Numbered from the stretch's first letter, positions 18,066 to 27,646 are shown. The stretch is 64,000 nucleotides of DNA from Arthrobacter sp. StoSoilB22 (GCF_019977315.1 NZ_AP024652.1:4154001-4218000), one strand, 5' to 3'. Notes: a model not told the origin generated them from the sequence alone. Numbers and translations: made by a program.

Positions 18066-19526
18066 TTACACCCGAGCCAGCCGGGTTGCCAGATGCAGCG
18101 CAGCCAGCCGGCCGTTCCCGCGTGGGTCACCGCCGCACAGCTCGAAGATCCGTTGCAGCCGGTGATGCAGGGACTGCCTTTCCAAGTGCAGCTCGCGGGC
18201 GGCCTGGGCCGTGTTGCAGCCCGTATCCAGCCACACGCTCAGCGTCCTCATGAGTTGGGACTTCTTCAGACGATCATGCTCGACGACGGCACCCAGCTGC
18301 CGCTGGACGAACCCTTCACGTGTGGCCGGGTCAAGTGTTTCCTGAGCCAGGAGCTCCACGGCCAAGGTGTCGGCATCCACAACGCCTTTGCCTGGCGAGG
18401 CCAGATCAAAGGCCCGGCGGGCCTCCGCCAAGGACCAGGGCGCCTCAGCAATCCCGTTGCCCAACGGCCCCACAGCCACCAAGGATCCGGTGGGTACTTC
18501 CAGCCCTCGCAAGGCTTCCACCAGCGCACGCCTGGTGGCGGCCCCCTCCCCCAAAGCAGCGAGTGCAATCAGCTCAGCGTTATCGGCGTAGCTCGCACTA
18601 TGCGGCACAGAGAGCCGGAGCAACGCGTCCACCGCCGGACGCAAATGCCCGGCGCCGGTTGATCGAATCACCACTGCGGCCACCGCGCCCTGAGCAGGGA
18701 ACCCCGATGCCGGACCCAGTTGCTGAAGTTGCCAGTGTTGGCCTCCCGAATTAATGGCACGCATGAGTTCGATGCCCGCCAATTCCTTCAGCCCCGGCGG
18801 CATACGCTGCAACAGTGCCAAGCCCAGAATGTCCACGGAACGTTCGCCGGCCACCCGCGCGAGGCCGCCGTCGCCGTCGTCGGGCATGTGCAGTTCAAGC
18901 CGCGCGGCAAGGACGCCGCGGACCGGTACGTCCACGATGGTGACGCTGCCGGCGACTTCGAACGAGCCTGCAGAACTGAGGGTGACGCCCGATGGTGAGA
19001 GCAGCCGCGCACTTGCCCCCGTTTTTTCGGACAGCACCGCCAGGAGTTGATCGAGCCCGCCGCCGTGGGCAAGCTCGGCTGCCATGGCGTGGCTGGCTTG
19101 GTCGCCGCGCTGAAGGTGCTCCACGGATTCGCTGACCAGGAGCGAATTGATCTCCTGCATGACTGCCACAAACGGAACCACGTGGCGCAGCTCGATCACG
19201 GGCAATCCTGCCGCCTCGGCGATCTCCAGCATGCGTGCAGGAACTTCGGGCAGGGCTGGACCAGTTTCGAGGGCCAAGGCAGCAATGCCCCGGGCTGCCA
19301 GCTCACGGACGTAGTCGGCTTGCCGTTCGGCTGTGACGCCGGCCAGGGCTTGGCCGCCACTGAGTAACAGCTCACCGCCGCTGAGGAGCGGAGCGATGTC
19401 CAGGACTTCACTGGAGTGGACCCAACGGACGGCACGGCTCAACGCCTCAGGGACGTTGTTGAGGAAGCGGGGTTCTGCGGATTTGAGGCTCTGAGACTTC
19501 AAAGCCGAGCCCAGGGCTATGGACAT
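18066..19526 (-). CDS. PucR family transcriptional regulator
   Basis: A 486-residue protein with an N-terminal PucR sensor domain (about residues 10-120; LLSGGELLLSGGQALAG), a central GGDEF-like/CdaR region and a C-terminal HTH_30 (AQAARELHLERQSLHHRLQRI). PucR-type proteins respond to purine-degradation intermediates or amino acids and usually activate the neighbouring operon. It is divergent from the NCS1 transporter/deacetylase pair with a 108-base shared promoter region, and convergent with the sox operon. Confidence 0.9.
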   Translation of the reverse strand: MSIALGSALKSQSLKSAEPRFLNNVPEALSRAVRWVHSSEVLDIAPLLSGGELLLSGGQALAGVTAERQADYVRELAARGIAALALETGPALPEVPARMLEIAEAAGLPVIELRHVVPFVAVMQEINSLLVSESVEHLQRGDQASHAMAAELAHGGGLDQLLAVLSEKTGASARLLSPSGVTLSSAGSFEVAGSVTIVDVPVRGVLAARLELHMPDDGDGGLARVAGERSVDILGLALLQRMPPGLKELAGIELMRAINSGGQHWQLQQLGPASGFPAQGAVAAVVIRSTGAGHLRPAVDALLRLSVPHSASYADNAELIALAALGEGAATRRALVEALRGLEVPTGSLVAVGPLGNGIAEAPWSLAEARRAFDLASPGKGVVDADTLAVELLAQETLDPATREGFVQRQLGAVVEHDRLKKSQLMRTLSVWLDTGCNTAQAARELHLERQSLHHRLQRIFELCGGDPRGNGRLAALHLATRLARV

Positions 19527-19634
19527 GACACTCCGTACGGTTGCGATCTATTTGCTTAGACACATCGTATCTTGTTGCTGTGATCCGGGGCACATACGCT
19601 GAAAGGGTCCCTTTCATACACGGAGGCTCTCCCC

Positions 19635-21194
19635 ATGCAAGACAACCTCTCTTCTTCGCGTTCGAGTTCAGCGCAAACAGGCTCTTCCCAGCCGGGCTCA
19701 ACGCTGTCAGGACCGGCAACGGCGCCGGGCCACGACAGCGAAGCCTGGCTTCAACCCATTCCGGAATCAGACCGCACCCGCAAAGTTTCCGGACAGTTCT
19801 GGATCTGGGCAGGCGCCAACCTCGCACCTATCAACTGGGTGCTCGGCGCCCTCGGCATCCACCTTGGCCTTGGCTTCGCTGACACCGTGATCGTCCTGGT
19901 CCTGGGAAACCTGATCGGCATGCTGCTGTTCGGCTGCTTTGTCCTCCTTGGCCAGAAGACCGGCGCCACCGGAATGGTGTTGGCCCGCGCAGCGTTCGGC
20001 CGCCGGGGCAACTACCTCCCCGCCGCCATCCAAGCCCTGCTGGTGATCGGCTGGTGCGCCGTCAACACCTGGATCATCCTGGATCTGGTCATGGCGCTCT
20101 TCGGCACCCTTGGCTGGGTTGACCCGGAGGCCAAGAACTACGCCTGGAAGATCGGCGTCGCCACGGCCATCATGGCGGCCCAGGTAGCCATCGCCTGGTT
20201 CGGCTACAAGGCTATTGCAGCCTTCGAAAAGTGGACGGTTCCGCCCACCATCATCATCCTGGCCGTCATGTCATGCGTGGCGTGGTTCGGCATGAAGATC
20301 GACTGGGGCTATGCAGGCCCGGCCGGCAACATCCTTGAAGGTTCCGAGCGCATCGCCGCCATGAGCGCAGTGATGACGGCGATTGGCATCGGCTGGGGCA
20401 TCACCTGGTTCACCTACGCTGCGGACTATTCCCGTTTCGTCAGCACGTCGGTTCCCAAGCGCAGGGTTTATCTCGCTTCGGTCCTCGGCCAGTTCATCCC
20501 TGTGGTGTGGCTCGGCGTCCTCGGAGCAAGCCTGGCCACCAACAGCGGCGAAATCGACCCCGGAAAACTCATTGTCCAGAACTTCGGCGTCCTGGCCCTC
20601 CCGGTCCTCCTCATGGTCCTGCATGGTCCCATCGCCACCAACATCCTGAACATCTACACCTTCTCCGTGGCCACGCAGGCCCTGGATATCAAGATCAGCC
20701 GCCGCAAGCTGAACCTGTTCGTCGGCGTCTTCTCACTCATCGCCGTGGTGTTCTTCATCTTCCAGGAGGACTTCGCAGCGGTTCTCGATGCCTGGCTGAT
20801 CGGCCTAGTCGCCTGGGTGGCCGCTTGGGGCGGGGTCATGCTGGTGCACTACTTCTGGCTTGAGAAGCGTTGGCCGGCCAAGGTTGACCGCCTCTTCGAT
20901 CCCGTAGGAACACACCGTTTGCCCGTCATCAACTGGGCCGGAATCGTCTCGCTGCTGGTGGGCATCTTCTCCACCTGGTTGTTCATGTACGGCCTGGTAC
21001 CCGCCATGCAGGGTCCCATCGCCGTAGCCCTGGGCGGCTGGGACCTCTCCTGGCTGGCGGGCGGACTGACCAGCGCGGTGAGCTACGCACTCCTCGGGCC
21101 ACGGGCCCACAAGAAGTACCTTCTGGCGGACTCAAACCACGTGTCAGTGACACAGCCAGTCACTCCCGCAGTTCCCGAAAGGACTACAGCATGA
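19635..21194 (+). CDS. NCS1 family transporter (cytosine/purine/hydantoin type)
   Basis: A 519-residue protein with about 12 membrane segments. An unusually long polar Ser/Pro-rich N-terminus (about 55 residues) precedes the first helix. Family features include FWIWAGANLAPINWVLGAL at helix 1, GIGWGITWFTYAADYSRF around helix 6 and HGPIATNILNIYTFSVATQAL in the second half. NCS1 carriers import nucleobases, allantoin, hydantoins and related compounds with H+ or Na+. The start ATG has GGAGG about ten bases upstream. The stop overlaps the start of the deacetylase (ATGA). The PucR neighbour and deacetylase partner suggest purine, allantoin or creatinine-type substrates (inference). Confidence 0.9.
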   Translation: MQDNLSSSRSSSAQTGSSQPGSTLSGPATAPGHDSEAWLQPIPESDRTRKVSGQFWIWAGANLAPINWVLGALGIHLGLGFADTVIVLVLGNLIGMLLFGCFVLLGQKTGATGMVLARAAFGRRGNYLPAAIQALLVIGWCAVNTWIILDLVMALFGTLGWVDPEAKNYAWKIGVATAIMAAQVAIAWFGYKAIAAFEKWTVPPTIIILAVMSCVAWFGMKIDWGYAGPAGNILEGSERIAAMSAVMTAIGIGWGITWFTYAADYSRFVSTSVPKRRVYLASVLGQFIPVVWLGVLGASLATNSGEIDPGKLIVQNFGVLALPVLLMVLHGPIATNILNIYTFSVATQALDIKISRRKLNLFVGVFSLIAVVFFIFQEDFAAVLDAWLIGLVAWVAAWGGVMLVHYFWLEKRWPAKVDRLFDPVGTHRLPVINWAGIVSLLVGIFSTWLFMYGLVPAMQGPIAVALGGWDLSWLAGGLTSAVSYALLGPRAHKKYLLADSNHVSVTQPVTPAVPERTTA

Positions 21195-22138
21195 TCCAGC
21201 CCGCTTTCGCTGATTCGCTCCACCCGATCACATGGCCCGAGGGCTACCGGGCCGCAGCGTCCTTCACTTTCGACGTCGACGCCGAGTCCTGCACCATCGC
21301 CCATGATCCTTCCAGCACCCGCCGGATGTCCCTCATGAGCCACCAGTCATACGGCCCCAAAATCGCCGTGCCGCGCTTACTTCAACTCTTGGACCGACAG
21401 GACATCAAGGCAACGTTCTTCATTCCCGGCTTCACGGCGGAGAGCTACCCGGACGTAGTACGCAGGATCGCCGATGGCGGGCATGAGATCGCGCACCACG
21501 GATACCTTCACGAGCCCATGCAGGGGATCGACGCCGCGACTGAAGCGAGCTATTTGGACCGCGGCCTCGAAGCACTGGCCAACGTGGCAGGAATCCGGCC
21601 GGTTGGTTACCGGGCACCGTGGTGGGAGCTGAACTGGCAGTCCCCAGCACTGCTGGCGGACCGGGGCTTCCTTTACGATTCAAGCCTGCTCGACGGCGAT
21701 GCCCCCTACCGCATGGCCGTCGCCGAGGGCGACTCCCGGGACATTGTGGAGATCCCAGTGGACTGGGCGCTTGATGACTGGGAGCAGTACGGGTTCTACC
21801 CCGGAGTCACGGGCAGCGGGGTGATCGAGAGCCCGGCCAAGGCTTTGGAAATGTGGACGCTCGAGGCCCAGGCACATCATTCACAGGGAAGCTGCTTCGT
21901 CCTGACCAACCACCCGTTCATCTCCGGCAGGCCGTCCCGTGCCGTCGCCTTGGAGCAATTGATGGAGCGGGTCAAGGACCTGGACGGCATGTGGGTCACC
22001 ACCCTGGCGGAGATCGCACAGCACACCAAGGACACCGTGCAGGAAATCCACACCCACGCACGGATCGACGTCCCGTTGTTCCCCGGTGCTGGAGCAAGCT
22101 TCCGCCCGGCGCAGGTCAAGATTCCCACCCTCCGGTAA
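21191..22138 (+). CDS. Polysaccharide deacetylase-fold amidohydrolase (PuuE-type)
   Basis: A 315-residue carbohydrate-esterase-4/NodB-fold hydrolase with no signal peptide, hence cytosolic. It has the catalytic Asp-containing opening SFTFDVDAES, KATFFIPGFTAE, the metal-binding His pair in GHEIAHHGYLHE, GYRAPWWELN, and a late DSSLLDGDAPY. This subgroup includes PuuE allantoinase and acts on cyclic or linear C-N bonds rather than chitin. It is coupled by a 4-base overlap to the NCS1 transporter, so substrate import and hydrolysis are linked. The exact substrate cannot be told from sequence: allantoin and N-methylhydantoin-like compounds are candidates. Confidence 0.88.
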   Translation: MIQPAFADSLHPITWPEGYRAAASFTFDVDAESCTIAHDPSSTRRMSLMSHQSYGPKIAVPRLLQLLDRQDIKATFFIPGFTAESYPDVVRRIADGGHEIAHHGYLHEPMQGIDAATEASYLDRGLEALANVAGIRPVGYRAPWWELNWQSPALLADRGFLYDSSLLDGDAPYRMAVAEGDSRDIVEIPVDWALDDWEQYGFYPGVTGSGVIESPAKALEMWTLEAQAHHSQGSCFVLTNHPFISGRPSRAVALEQLMERVKDLDGMWVTTLAEIAQHTKDTVQEIHTHARIDVPLFPGAGASFRPAQVKIPTLR

Positions 22139-22144
22139 TTCTTC

Positions 22145-22193
22145 CGCCGGGATGGCATGTGATGACAACTCTGTATCGCACGCCATCCCGGCG
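22145..22193. terminator. Inverted repeat between convergent genes
   Basis: CGCCGGGATGGC (22145-22156) pairs exactly with GCCATCCCGGCG (22182-22193), with partial pairing continuing inwards. It lies between the deacetylase and DUF456 stop codons. Confidence 0.65.
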
Positions 22194-22200
22194 ACGGTGT

Positions 22201-22710
22201 TTAAGGGCCCCCGTACACCGCTTCTGTCCATACACCGATGATCCAGGTGCTCGCGGCGGCGCAGGCCAAGGCAAACTCCACCAGCATCCCTATGCCGGTC
22301 GCCTTCAGCGCAGCCCCGCTGGACCGCAGCGCAGCCTGGAAGTTTCGCGTGCGCTGCACTTCGCTAAGGAGCAGCCCCAGCGCGAACCCCACAAATAGAC
22401 CCACCACGGGGATAACGAACATGCCCACCACGCCTAGGACCACACCAATCAGCACCGATCTGTTGGGGATCCCGTGCTGCTTCATTTTGCGCCCCGTCAA
22501 CACGGCGCTGGCCGCCATTCCAGAGACCACAAACACCATGCCCACAGCAAAGATCACCCAGCCCATGCCATCGGCACCGCCCCAGATAGCCCAGGCCAAG
22601 AGGCTCGCGCCGATGAGGATACTGCCGGGCAGTACAGGAATGATGGTCCCGGCCACGCCTACCGCAATGGCCAGGCCACACAGGATGGTCACGATGAGTT
22701 CGGCGTTCAT
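22201..22710 (-). CDS. DUF456 family membrane protein
   Basis: A 169-residue hydrophobic protein with four to five membrane segments and the glycine-zipper-rich phrases TIIPVLPGSILIGASLLAWA and VVGLFVGFALGLLLSE typical of DUF456. The function is unknown. The open frame extends to 22767, but the ATG at 22710 begins directly before the first membrane helix and is the better start. It lies downstream of malic enzyme but is separated from it by a terminator. Confidence 0.85.
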   Translation of the reverse strand: MNAELIVTILCGLAIAVGVAGTIIPVLPGSILIGASLLAWAIWGGADGMGWVIFAVGMVFVVSGMAASAVLTGRKMKQHGIPNRSVLIGVVLGVVGMFVIPVVGLFVGFALGLLLSEVQRTRNFQAALRSSGAALKATGIGMLVEFALACAAASTWIIGVWTEAVYGGP

Positions 22711-22769
22711 GGCCCCAAGTCTATGGGCCGCTGAGTTAGCCGGCGTCGCGGCCAGCCGCTTAAGCACAA

Positions 22770-22810
22770 ACGACGGCGACGCTCCCCAGCACGGGAGGCG
22801 TCGCCGTCGT
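22770..22810 (-). terminator. Terminator of the malic enzyme gene
   Basis: ACGACGGCGACGCTCCC pairs with GGGAGGCGTCGCCGTCGT (one-base bulge). Read on the minus strand the stem is followed by TTTG. It lies 20 bases past the malic enzyme stop codon. Confidence 0.75.
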
Positions 22811-22830
22811 CGGTCTTGCGTTGGTAACCG

Positions 22831-24021
22831 CTACTCGGTGACGGCTGCGGCAACTGCCGCGGTGACCGCCGGTGCCACGCGGGCGTCCAGCGGGCTCGGC
22901 ACGATGTAGTCCGCGGAGAGGTCCTCTGCGGCGAGCTCAGCAATGGCGTTGGCCGCAGCGATCTTCATGGCGGGTGTGATGCGGCGGGCTTTGGCATCGA
23001 GCGCTCCGCGGAAGATGCCCGGGAAGGCCAGAACGTTGTTGATCTGGTTCGGGAAATCGCTGCGGCCGGTGGCTACAACTGCTGCGTACTTCTGGGCAAC
23101 CTCGGGCAGAACTTCAGGGTCCGGGTTGGACAGGGCGAACACGATCGACTGATCGTTCATGAGCTTCAGGTGTTCTTCATCCAGCTTGGAAGAGGAGACA
23201 CCCACAAAGACGTCGGCTCCGGTCAGTCCTTCGCCCGGACCGCCGCTGATGCCGCGGGGGTTGGTGCGCTGGGCCATGCGGGCTTTGACGCTGCCGGGAT
23301 CGGCTACGAGATCTGCACGGTCCGCGTTGACCACGCCCTTGGAGTCGAGCAGGATGACGTCCTTGATGCCAACAGCCAGAAGGATCTCAGCAATGGCGAT
23401 ACCAGCGGCACCGGCACCGGAGACGACTACCTTGAGCCCGGCGAGCTCGCGCTGGGTCACCTTGGCGGCGTTGGTCAGGGCGGCAAGAACCACCACGGCG
23501 GTACCGTGCTGGTCGTCGTGCATGACCGGGCAGTCCAGGGCTTCGATGAGGCGCTCTTCGAGTTCGAAGCAGCGCGGAGCCGAGATGTCCTCAAGGTTTA
23601 CTGCGCCAAAGCTCGGGCGGAGGCGGACCAGGGTTTCGATGATCTCGTCCACATTGGTGGTGTTGAGGACCAGCGGGATGGAGTCGAGGTCGCCGAAGGA
23701 CTTGAAGAGGGCCGACTTGCCCTCCATGACCGGCAAGGAAGCGCTGGGGCCAATGTTGCCCAGACCCAGAACGGCGGTGCCATCGCTGACCACAACAACC
23801 AGGCGTTCGGCCCAGGTGTGGGTGCGGGCCAGCTCGGGGTTGGCGTGGATTGCGCGGCTGACCTGGGCAACGCCAGGGGTGTATGCGATGGAGAGGTCGC
23901 GCTTGTTGTTGAGCGGGACGGTGCTGGAAATGGTCAGCTTGCCGCCTTCGTGGGCGGTGAAGATCTCTTCTTCACTCAGTACCAGGGCGTCGTTATCAGT
24001 TGCAATTGTCTCAATGGACAC
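22831..24021 (-). CDS. Malic enzyme (NAD(P)-dependent malate dehydrogenase, decarboxylating)
   Basis: A 396-residue short-form malic enzyme converting malate to pyruvate and CO2. The malic N-domain carries LSIAYTPGVAQVSRAI and VVSDGTAVLGLGNIGP, and NLEDISAPRCFELE is followed by the metal-site HDDQHGTAVV. The NAD-binding domain contains VVSGAGAAGIAIAEIL; the acidic residue in ILLDSKG suggests NAD preference. The C-terminus (LDARVAPAVTAAVAAAVTE) is Ala-rich. It appears to be a single-gene transcript with its own terminator. It supplies pyruvate and reducing power when growing on TCA-linked substrates. Confidence 0.94.
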   Translation of the reverse strand: MSIETIATDNDALVLSEEEIFTAHEGGKLTISSTVPLNNKRDLSIAYTPGVAQVSRAIHANPELARTHTWAERLVVVVSDGTAVLGLGNIGPSASLPVMEGKSALFKSFGDLDSIPLVLNTTNVDEIIETLVRLRPSFGAVNLEDISAPRCFELEERLIEALDCPVMHDDQHGTAVVVLAALTNAAKVTQRELAGLKVVVSGAGAAGIAIAEILLAVGIKDVILLDSKGVVNADRADLVADPGSVKARMAQRTNPRGISGGPGEGLTGADVFVGVSSSKLDEEHLKLMNDQSIVFALSNPDPEVLPEVAQKYAAVVATGRSDFPNQINNVLAFPGIFRGALDAKARRITPAMKIAAANAIAELAAEDLSADYIVPSPLDARVAPAVTAAVAAAVTE

Positions 24022-24300
24022 GTCTTTGTCTCCTCAGGCTAGCCGTGGACCCACGGCATGATTCGGGCAGGAACAGAACTGCTGGTGCGGGCCAAGGGTG
24101 ACTGGTCCGGCATTGCTTCTGCAGATAGGGGGCTGCTAGCCGCTTCGGTGATTCCAGCCTAGGGACACGTTGAGGGTACAAGATTCAATACCAACAGAGA
24201 CGATTCGAGAGTAAAACGTTCAACCAAGCCAAATTGTGAGCTACCTCACGCCAAAAAGCGTGTTTTGGGGCCGCATCGGTCTAGACCAGCGGCCCGTTTC
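24022..24300. other. Intergenic region between malic enzyme and the TetR gene
   Basis: 279 bases with no credible gene. The right end holds a nested hairpin (GGGCCGC 24268-24274 with GCGGCCC 24289-24295, enclosing the perfect palindrome GGTCTAGACC at 24278-24287), a likely terminator for the TetR gene on the minus strand. A smaller hairpin CACGC...GCGTG lies beside it at about 24248-24262. The left side must carry the malic enzyme promoter, which I cannot define. Confidence 0.5.
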
Positions 24301-24909
24301 TCATTCACCAGAGAGCAGCGTGCACGCTTTCTTCAGGTCCTTTTCCGCCTCAAATAAGGACAACCTCCGGCAGCGGACCGCCTGCACCAAGCCACTGACC
24401 AAGTGCAGCAGGATGCGGGCCTTCACCGTGTCCTTACCCTGGTCCTTGCTCAACGAACCGACCACTTCTTCGGACAGGGCATCGATCTCGCGCAGCAGCT
24501 GCGCTGTGTCGTCATCCTTACCCGCAGGACGGATGAGGCAGTGCTCAATACCCGGTTGCATAACCCGCAAGTGAAAAATTTCCATCATCAAACCCGCGAG
24601 GGCATGGCCTTTACCTTCCCGCAGCCCGACGCCGTCGCGGAGTTCCCTCAGCTGTTGCCGATAGACGGCCAGCATCAGGTGAGCTGTGGAGGGGAAGTAA
24701 CGGTAGAGCGTACCGAGCGGAATGTCAGCCCGGGCCGCCACGTCAGAAAGGCTCAACGTATCGAACTGCCGTTGGGCGAAGCCTTCGGCAGTCTTGAGAA
24801 TGCGGGCATAGCGCAACTGCTGCCGCGGTGTGGTGGGCGCGGCAGCCATACGGGGCAGCCCCGTGGTCAGGTCAAGGGAGTAGGGTTCCAGTGAGTTTGT
24901 TGCGGGCAT
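24301..24909 (-). CDS. TetR family transcriptional regulator
   Basis: A 202-residue protein. The N-terminal HTH lies at about residues 28-75 (RILKTAEGFAQRQFDTLSL, DVAARADIPLGTLYRYFPST), followed by a helical ligand domain resembling the KstR2-type C-terminal region. The open frame extends to 25113, but the ATG at 24909 gives normal family length and removes a non-homologous Arg/Pro-rich stretch. It is divergent from the first FG-GAP gene with a 204-base gap. No adjacent enzyme indicates its target. Confidence 0.87.
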   Translation of the reverse strand: MPATNSLEPYSLDLTTGLPRMAAAPTTPRQQLRYARILKTAEGFAQRQFDTLSLSDVAARADIPLGTLYRYFPSTAHLMLAVYRQQLRELRDGVGLREGKGHALAGLMMEIFHLRVMQPGIEHCLIRPAGKDDDTAQLLREIDALSEEVVGSLSKDQGKDTVKARILLHLVSGLVQAVRCRRLSLFEAEKDLKKACTLLSGE

Positions 24910-25113
24910 TTCCGGCGATCTCTTGGCAGGCTGACAAGGAAACGGCCGGCTGGGTCCAGGACCACGGCTGGCCGATCGCATCAATGATACGGGAGCAAAA
25001 TGACCGTTTCCTGAGAGCTCGATCTGCTTCCATGAGCCATGCCTTTCCCGTCTATCCACCCGGCAGACATACACTTCATGCAGGTTTTGAAGCCACTCGG
25101 GAGGAACACACAC

Positions 25114-26241
25114 ATGGGGAAATTACGACGCCGGATGGCAGCAGCGCTGCTGACCGCTACTGTTGCGGCCATGGCACTTAGCCCCCTGCCGGCGTCGGCC
25201 GCGCCCAGCAACGGGCCGGACCCCATAGTCAACGGTCAAGCATTCGTCGGCAAGAAGCTGACCGCGGATATCGGCCCGTACACGTTCTACGGATGCGGGG
25301 GCGGCAAAGGCCCCGATTTCACGATCTACTGGACCCGGGACGGCTTTCTGGTGGCCGGGGAAACCGCACGCAGCTACACGCTGGAGCAGGACGACACCGG
25401 CGCCCGCATGGCCGCGCACTTAACAGCCAGCACCACGGCCTGCGGCGGAGAATCGCTGCACAGTAACGAAACCAAGCCCGTGGGAGCCGCGAACAGGGCT
25501 GCAGGTTTCACTGGTCGCAGCTTTGAACTCCTCACCCGCGCCAACGATGGCTCGCTGGTGCTCTACGGGCGAAATGGCAGCGCATGGGATCCAGCCCGAA
25601 CCGTGGGTTACGGCTTCAACATCTTTAACACGGCGTTCTCCCCAGGCGACTTCGACGGTGACGGCAAAAGCGACGTGATAGTGCGTGACTCCGTCGGGGG
25701 GCTCTACCTCTTCAGCGGGGACGGCGCAGGCGGATGGAAGCCAGCCAAGCCCATCGGTAACGGATGGAACGTGTTTGACTCCATCGTCGGTCCGGGAGAC
25801 TTCAACGGCGACGGCCATAACGATGTCCTCGCGCGAGAACCCGGCGGCGCCCTCTATCTCTACCCGGGCAATGGTGCCGGCGGCTGGTTGGCGCGAACCG
25901 CCGTCGGGACCGGCTGGAACGTCATGGACGCACTGGTGACGCCCGGCGACTTCAATGGCGACGGAAATGTGGACATCCTGGCACGTGACCGCAGCGGCTA
26001 TCTGTTCTTCTACGGCGGCAATGGCTCAGGAGGCTGGTCGCGGTCCTGGATGATCGGCGTCGGATGGAACGCCCTCAAATATGTTGGCGGTGCCGGTGAC
26101 TTCAACGGTGACGGCTTCCCCGACGTCTACGGAGTGGACCAGCAGGGCCGGCTGCTTGCGTACTACAGCGACGGCAAGACGGGGTGGAAAGGTTCCGAAG
26201 CGGTGGGCGCCGGATTCGGGTGGTTCACAGCAATCTTCTAG
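25114..26241 (+). CDS. Secreted FG-GAP/VCBS repeat protein 1
   Basis: A 375-residue exported protein. The signal peptide has an Arg-rich start (GKLRRRMAAALL) and a likely cut after SPLPASA (about residue 29). Residues about 35-125 form an Ig-like module with one pair of cysteines (FYGCGGG...STTACGG). Five calcium-loop repeats follow, spaced about 47 residues apart, each with GDFDGDG or GDFNGDG and a YLFSGDGAGGW-type strand, suggesting a seven-bladed or partial beta-propeller. The ATG at 25114 has GGGAGG ten bases upstream. It is the first of three adjacent paralogues. Surface adhesion or glycan binding is a guess from the fold. Confidence 0.9.
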   Translation: MGKLRRRMAAALLTATVAAMALSPLPASAAPSNGPDPIVNGQAFVGKKLTADIGPYTFYGCGGGKGPDFTIYWTRDGFLVAGETARSYTLEQDDTGARMAAHLTASTTACGGESLHSNETKPVGAANRAAGFTGRSFELLTRANDGSLVLYGRNGSAWDPARTVGYGFNIFNTAFSPGDFDGDGKSDVIVRDSVGGLYLFSGDGAGGWKPAKPIGNGWNVFDSIVGPGDFNGDGHNDVLAREPGGALYLYPGNGAGGWLARTAVGTGWNVMDALVTPGDFNGDGNVDILARDRSGYLFFYGGNGSGGWSRSWMIGVGWNALKYVGGAGDFNGDGFPDVYGVDQQGRLLAYYSDGKTGWKGSEAVGAGFGWFTAIF

Positions 26242-26292
26242 GAAGATCCCAGTCGCGGTACCATTAACCCCATAAAGTCTGGGGAGGACACA

Positions 26293-27438
26293 ATGTTTGC
26301 TTCATCACGCCCTACGTCCGGCGTGCGCCGGGCTATAGCCGGAATAGGGGCTGCGATCTTTGCAGCAGTTGTTCTGGCCCCCGCCCCCGCCATGGCCACC
26401 ATGGACCCCGAACCGCCGGTGATCACGGGCGCGCCATACGTTGGTTCCACCCTTACGGTCACCTGGGACCCCTACGCGTACAAGGGCTGCGGCGCTGCTG
26501 CCGGCCCGGACACACGCATCTATTGGACGCGCGATGGTGAAGTAGCAACGGACCACCCCACATGGCCCGACTATGTCCTCACTGAAGAAGACCGCGGCAA
26601 AACCATCGCCGCGCACCTGGTGGCCAACTATCCCTGTGAAGGCATGGAAGTCGCCAGCGAGGAAACCGCTCCGATTTCTGCGTCCAACCGGCCCAACGGG
26701 TTCACTGGCCGCGGGGCGTTCGAGCTCCTGGCCCGCCGATCCGATGGCGCGCTGCTGATGTACCCGCGGGTCCAGAACTCCTGGGAACCGGCGAAGACGG
26801 TCGGTGCAGGCTGGAATATTTTCCCCACAGTGCTCTCCCCCGGTGACTTCGACGGCGACGGCATCAACGACGTCCTGGGCAGGGACTCAGCAGGCGGCCT
26901 CTACCTGTACAGCGGTGACGGCTCAGGCGGCTGGAGCGGCCCCCGGAAGGTCGGGACCGGGTGGAACATCTTCACTTCGCTGGTCTCTCCCGGAGACTTC
27001 AACAGCGACGGCACCAACGATGTCCTGGCCCGCGACGCCAACGGGGTTCTCTACCTTTACCCCGGCGATGGTGCCGGCGGATGGCTGCCCCGGTCCGTGG
27101 CGGGGCAAGGCTGGAACTCCCTGAACGCGCTCATCACCCCCGGCGACTTCGACGGCGACACCAACGTTGACGTACTGGCTCGCGATTCTGCCGGTTACCT
27201 GAGGCTCTACAGCGGCAACGGTGCCGGCGGCTGGAACGGCATGACCGTAGTTGGCCAGGGCTGGAACGGCATGAGCAAGATCGGCAGCGCCGGCGACATC
27301 AACGCCGACGGCAGCCTCGACGTCTTTGCTGTGGATGGCTCCGGCCAACTGCGCGCCTACTACGGCAACGGCAGGGCCGGCTGGGCCGGCGCTGAAGTTG
27401 TCGGCTGGGGTTGGGGCGGTTTCACGGACCTGTTCTAG
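26293..27438 (+). CDS. Secreted FG-GAP/VCBS repeat protein 2
   Basis: A 381-residue paralogue of the upstream gene with the same order of parts: signal peptide (cut near PAMA-TMDP, residue 36), Ig-like module (YKGCGAAAGPDTRIYWTRDG closely matches the YWTRDG segment of protein 1) and calcium-loop repeats (GDFDGDGINDVLGRD, GDFNSDGTNDVLARD, GDFDGDTNVDVLARD, GDINADGSLDVFAVD). The start ATG has GGGGAGG in front. The 51-base gap to protein 1 allows co-transcription. The tandem layout indicates local duplication with divergence. Confidence 0.9.
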   Translation: MFASSRPTSGVRRAIAGIGAAIFAAVVLAPAPAMATMDPEPPVITGAPYVGSTLTVTWDPYAYKGCGAAAGPDTRIYWTRDGEVATDHPTWPDYVLTEEDRGKTIAAHLVANYPCEGMEVASEETAPISASNRPNGFTGRGAFELLARRSDGALLMYPRVQNSWEPAKTVGAGWNIFPTVLSPGDFDGDGINDVLGRDSAGGLYLYSGDGSGGWSGPRKVGTGWNIFTSLVSPGDFNSDGTNDVLARDANGVLYLYPGDGAGGWLPRSVAGQGWNSLNALITPGDFDGDTNVDVLARDSAGYLRLYSGNGAGGWNGMTVVGQGWNGMSKIGSAGDINADGSLDVFAVDGSGQLRAYYGNGRAGWAGAEVVGWGWGGFTDLF

Positions 27439-27646
27439 CCTCAAGCCACCATTTCGAGGGTTCCTTGGCGCTTACGCTGTTGCGAACGGCACCGTGAGCA
27501 GGGAACCATCGAATTGGTGTGTGTTCGCCATCCATCCACGGCGTCGCAATATTCGGACCGCTATATGCCAGCGGGCCAGCAGGCGGTAGTGTCATCCCAA
27601 TTGATCTCTTCGGCCAACTCTGTGCCGCCTTATTTTGGGGGAATCC

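Noticed and set aside
27450-27513. Inverted pair around GGTTCC/GGAACC downstream of FG-GAP gene 2
   Set aside because: About 11 of 13 pairs with a long loop and no T-run; too weak to call a terminator.
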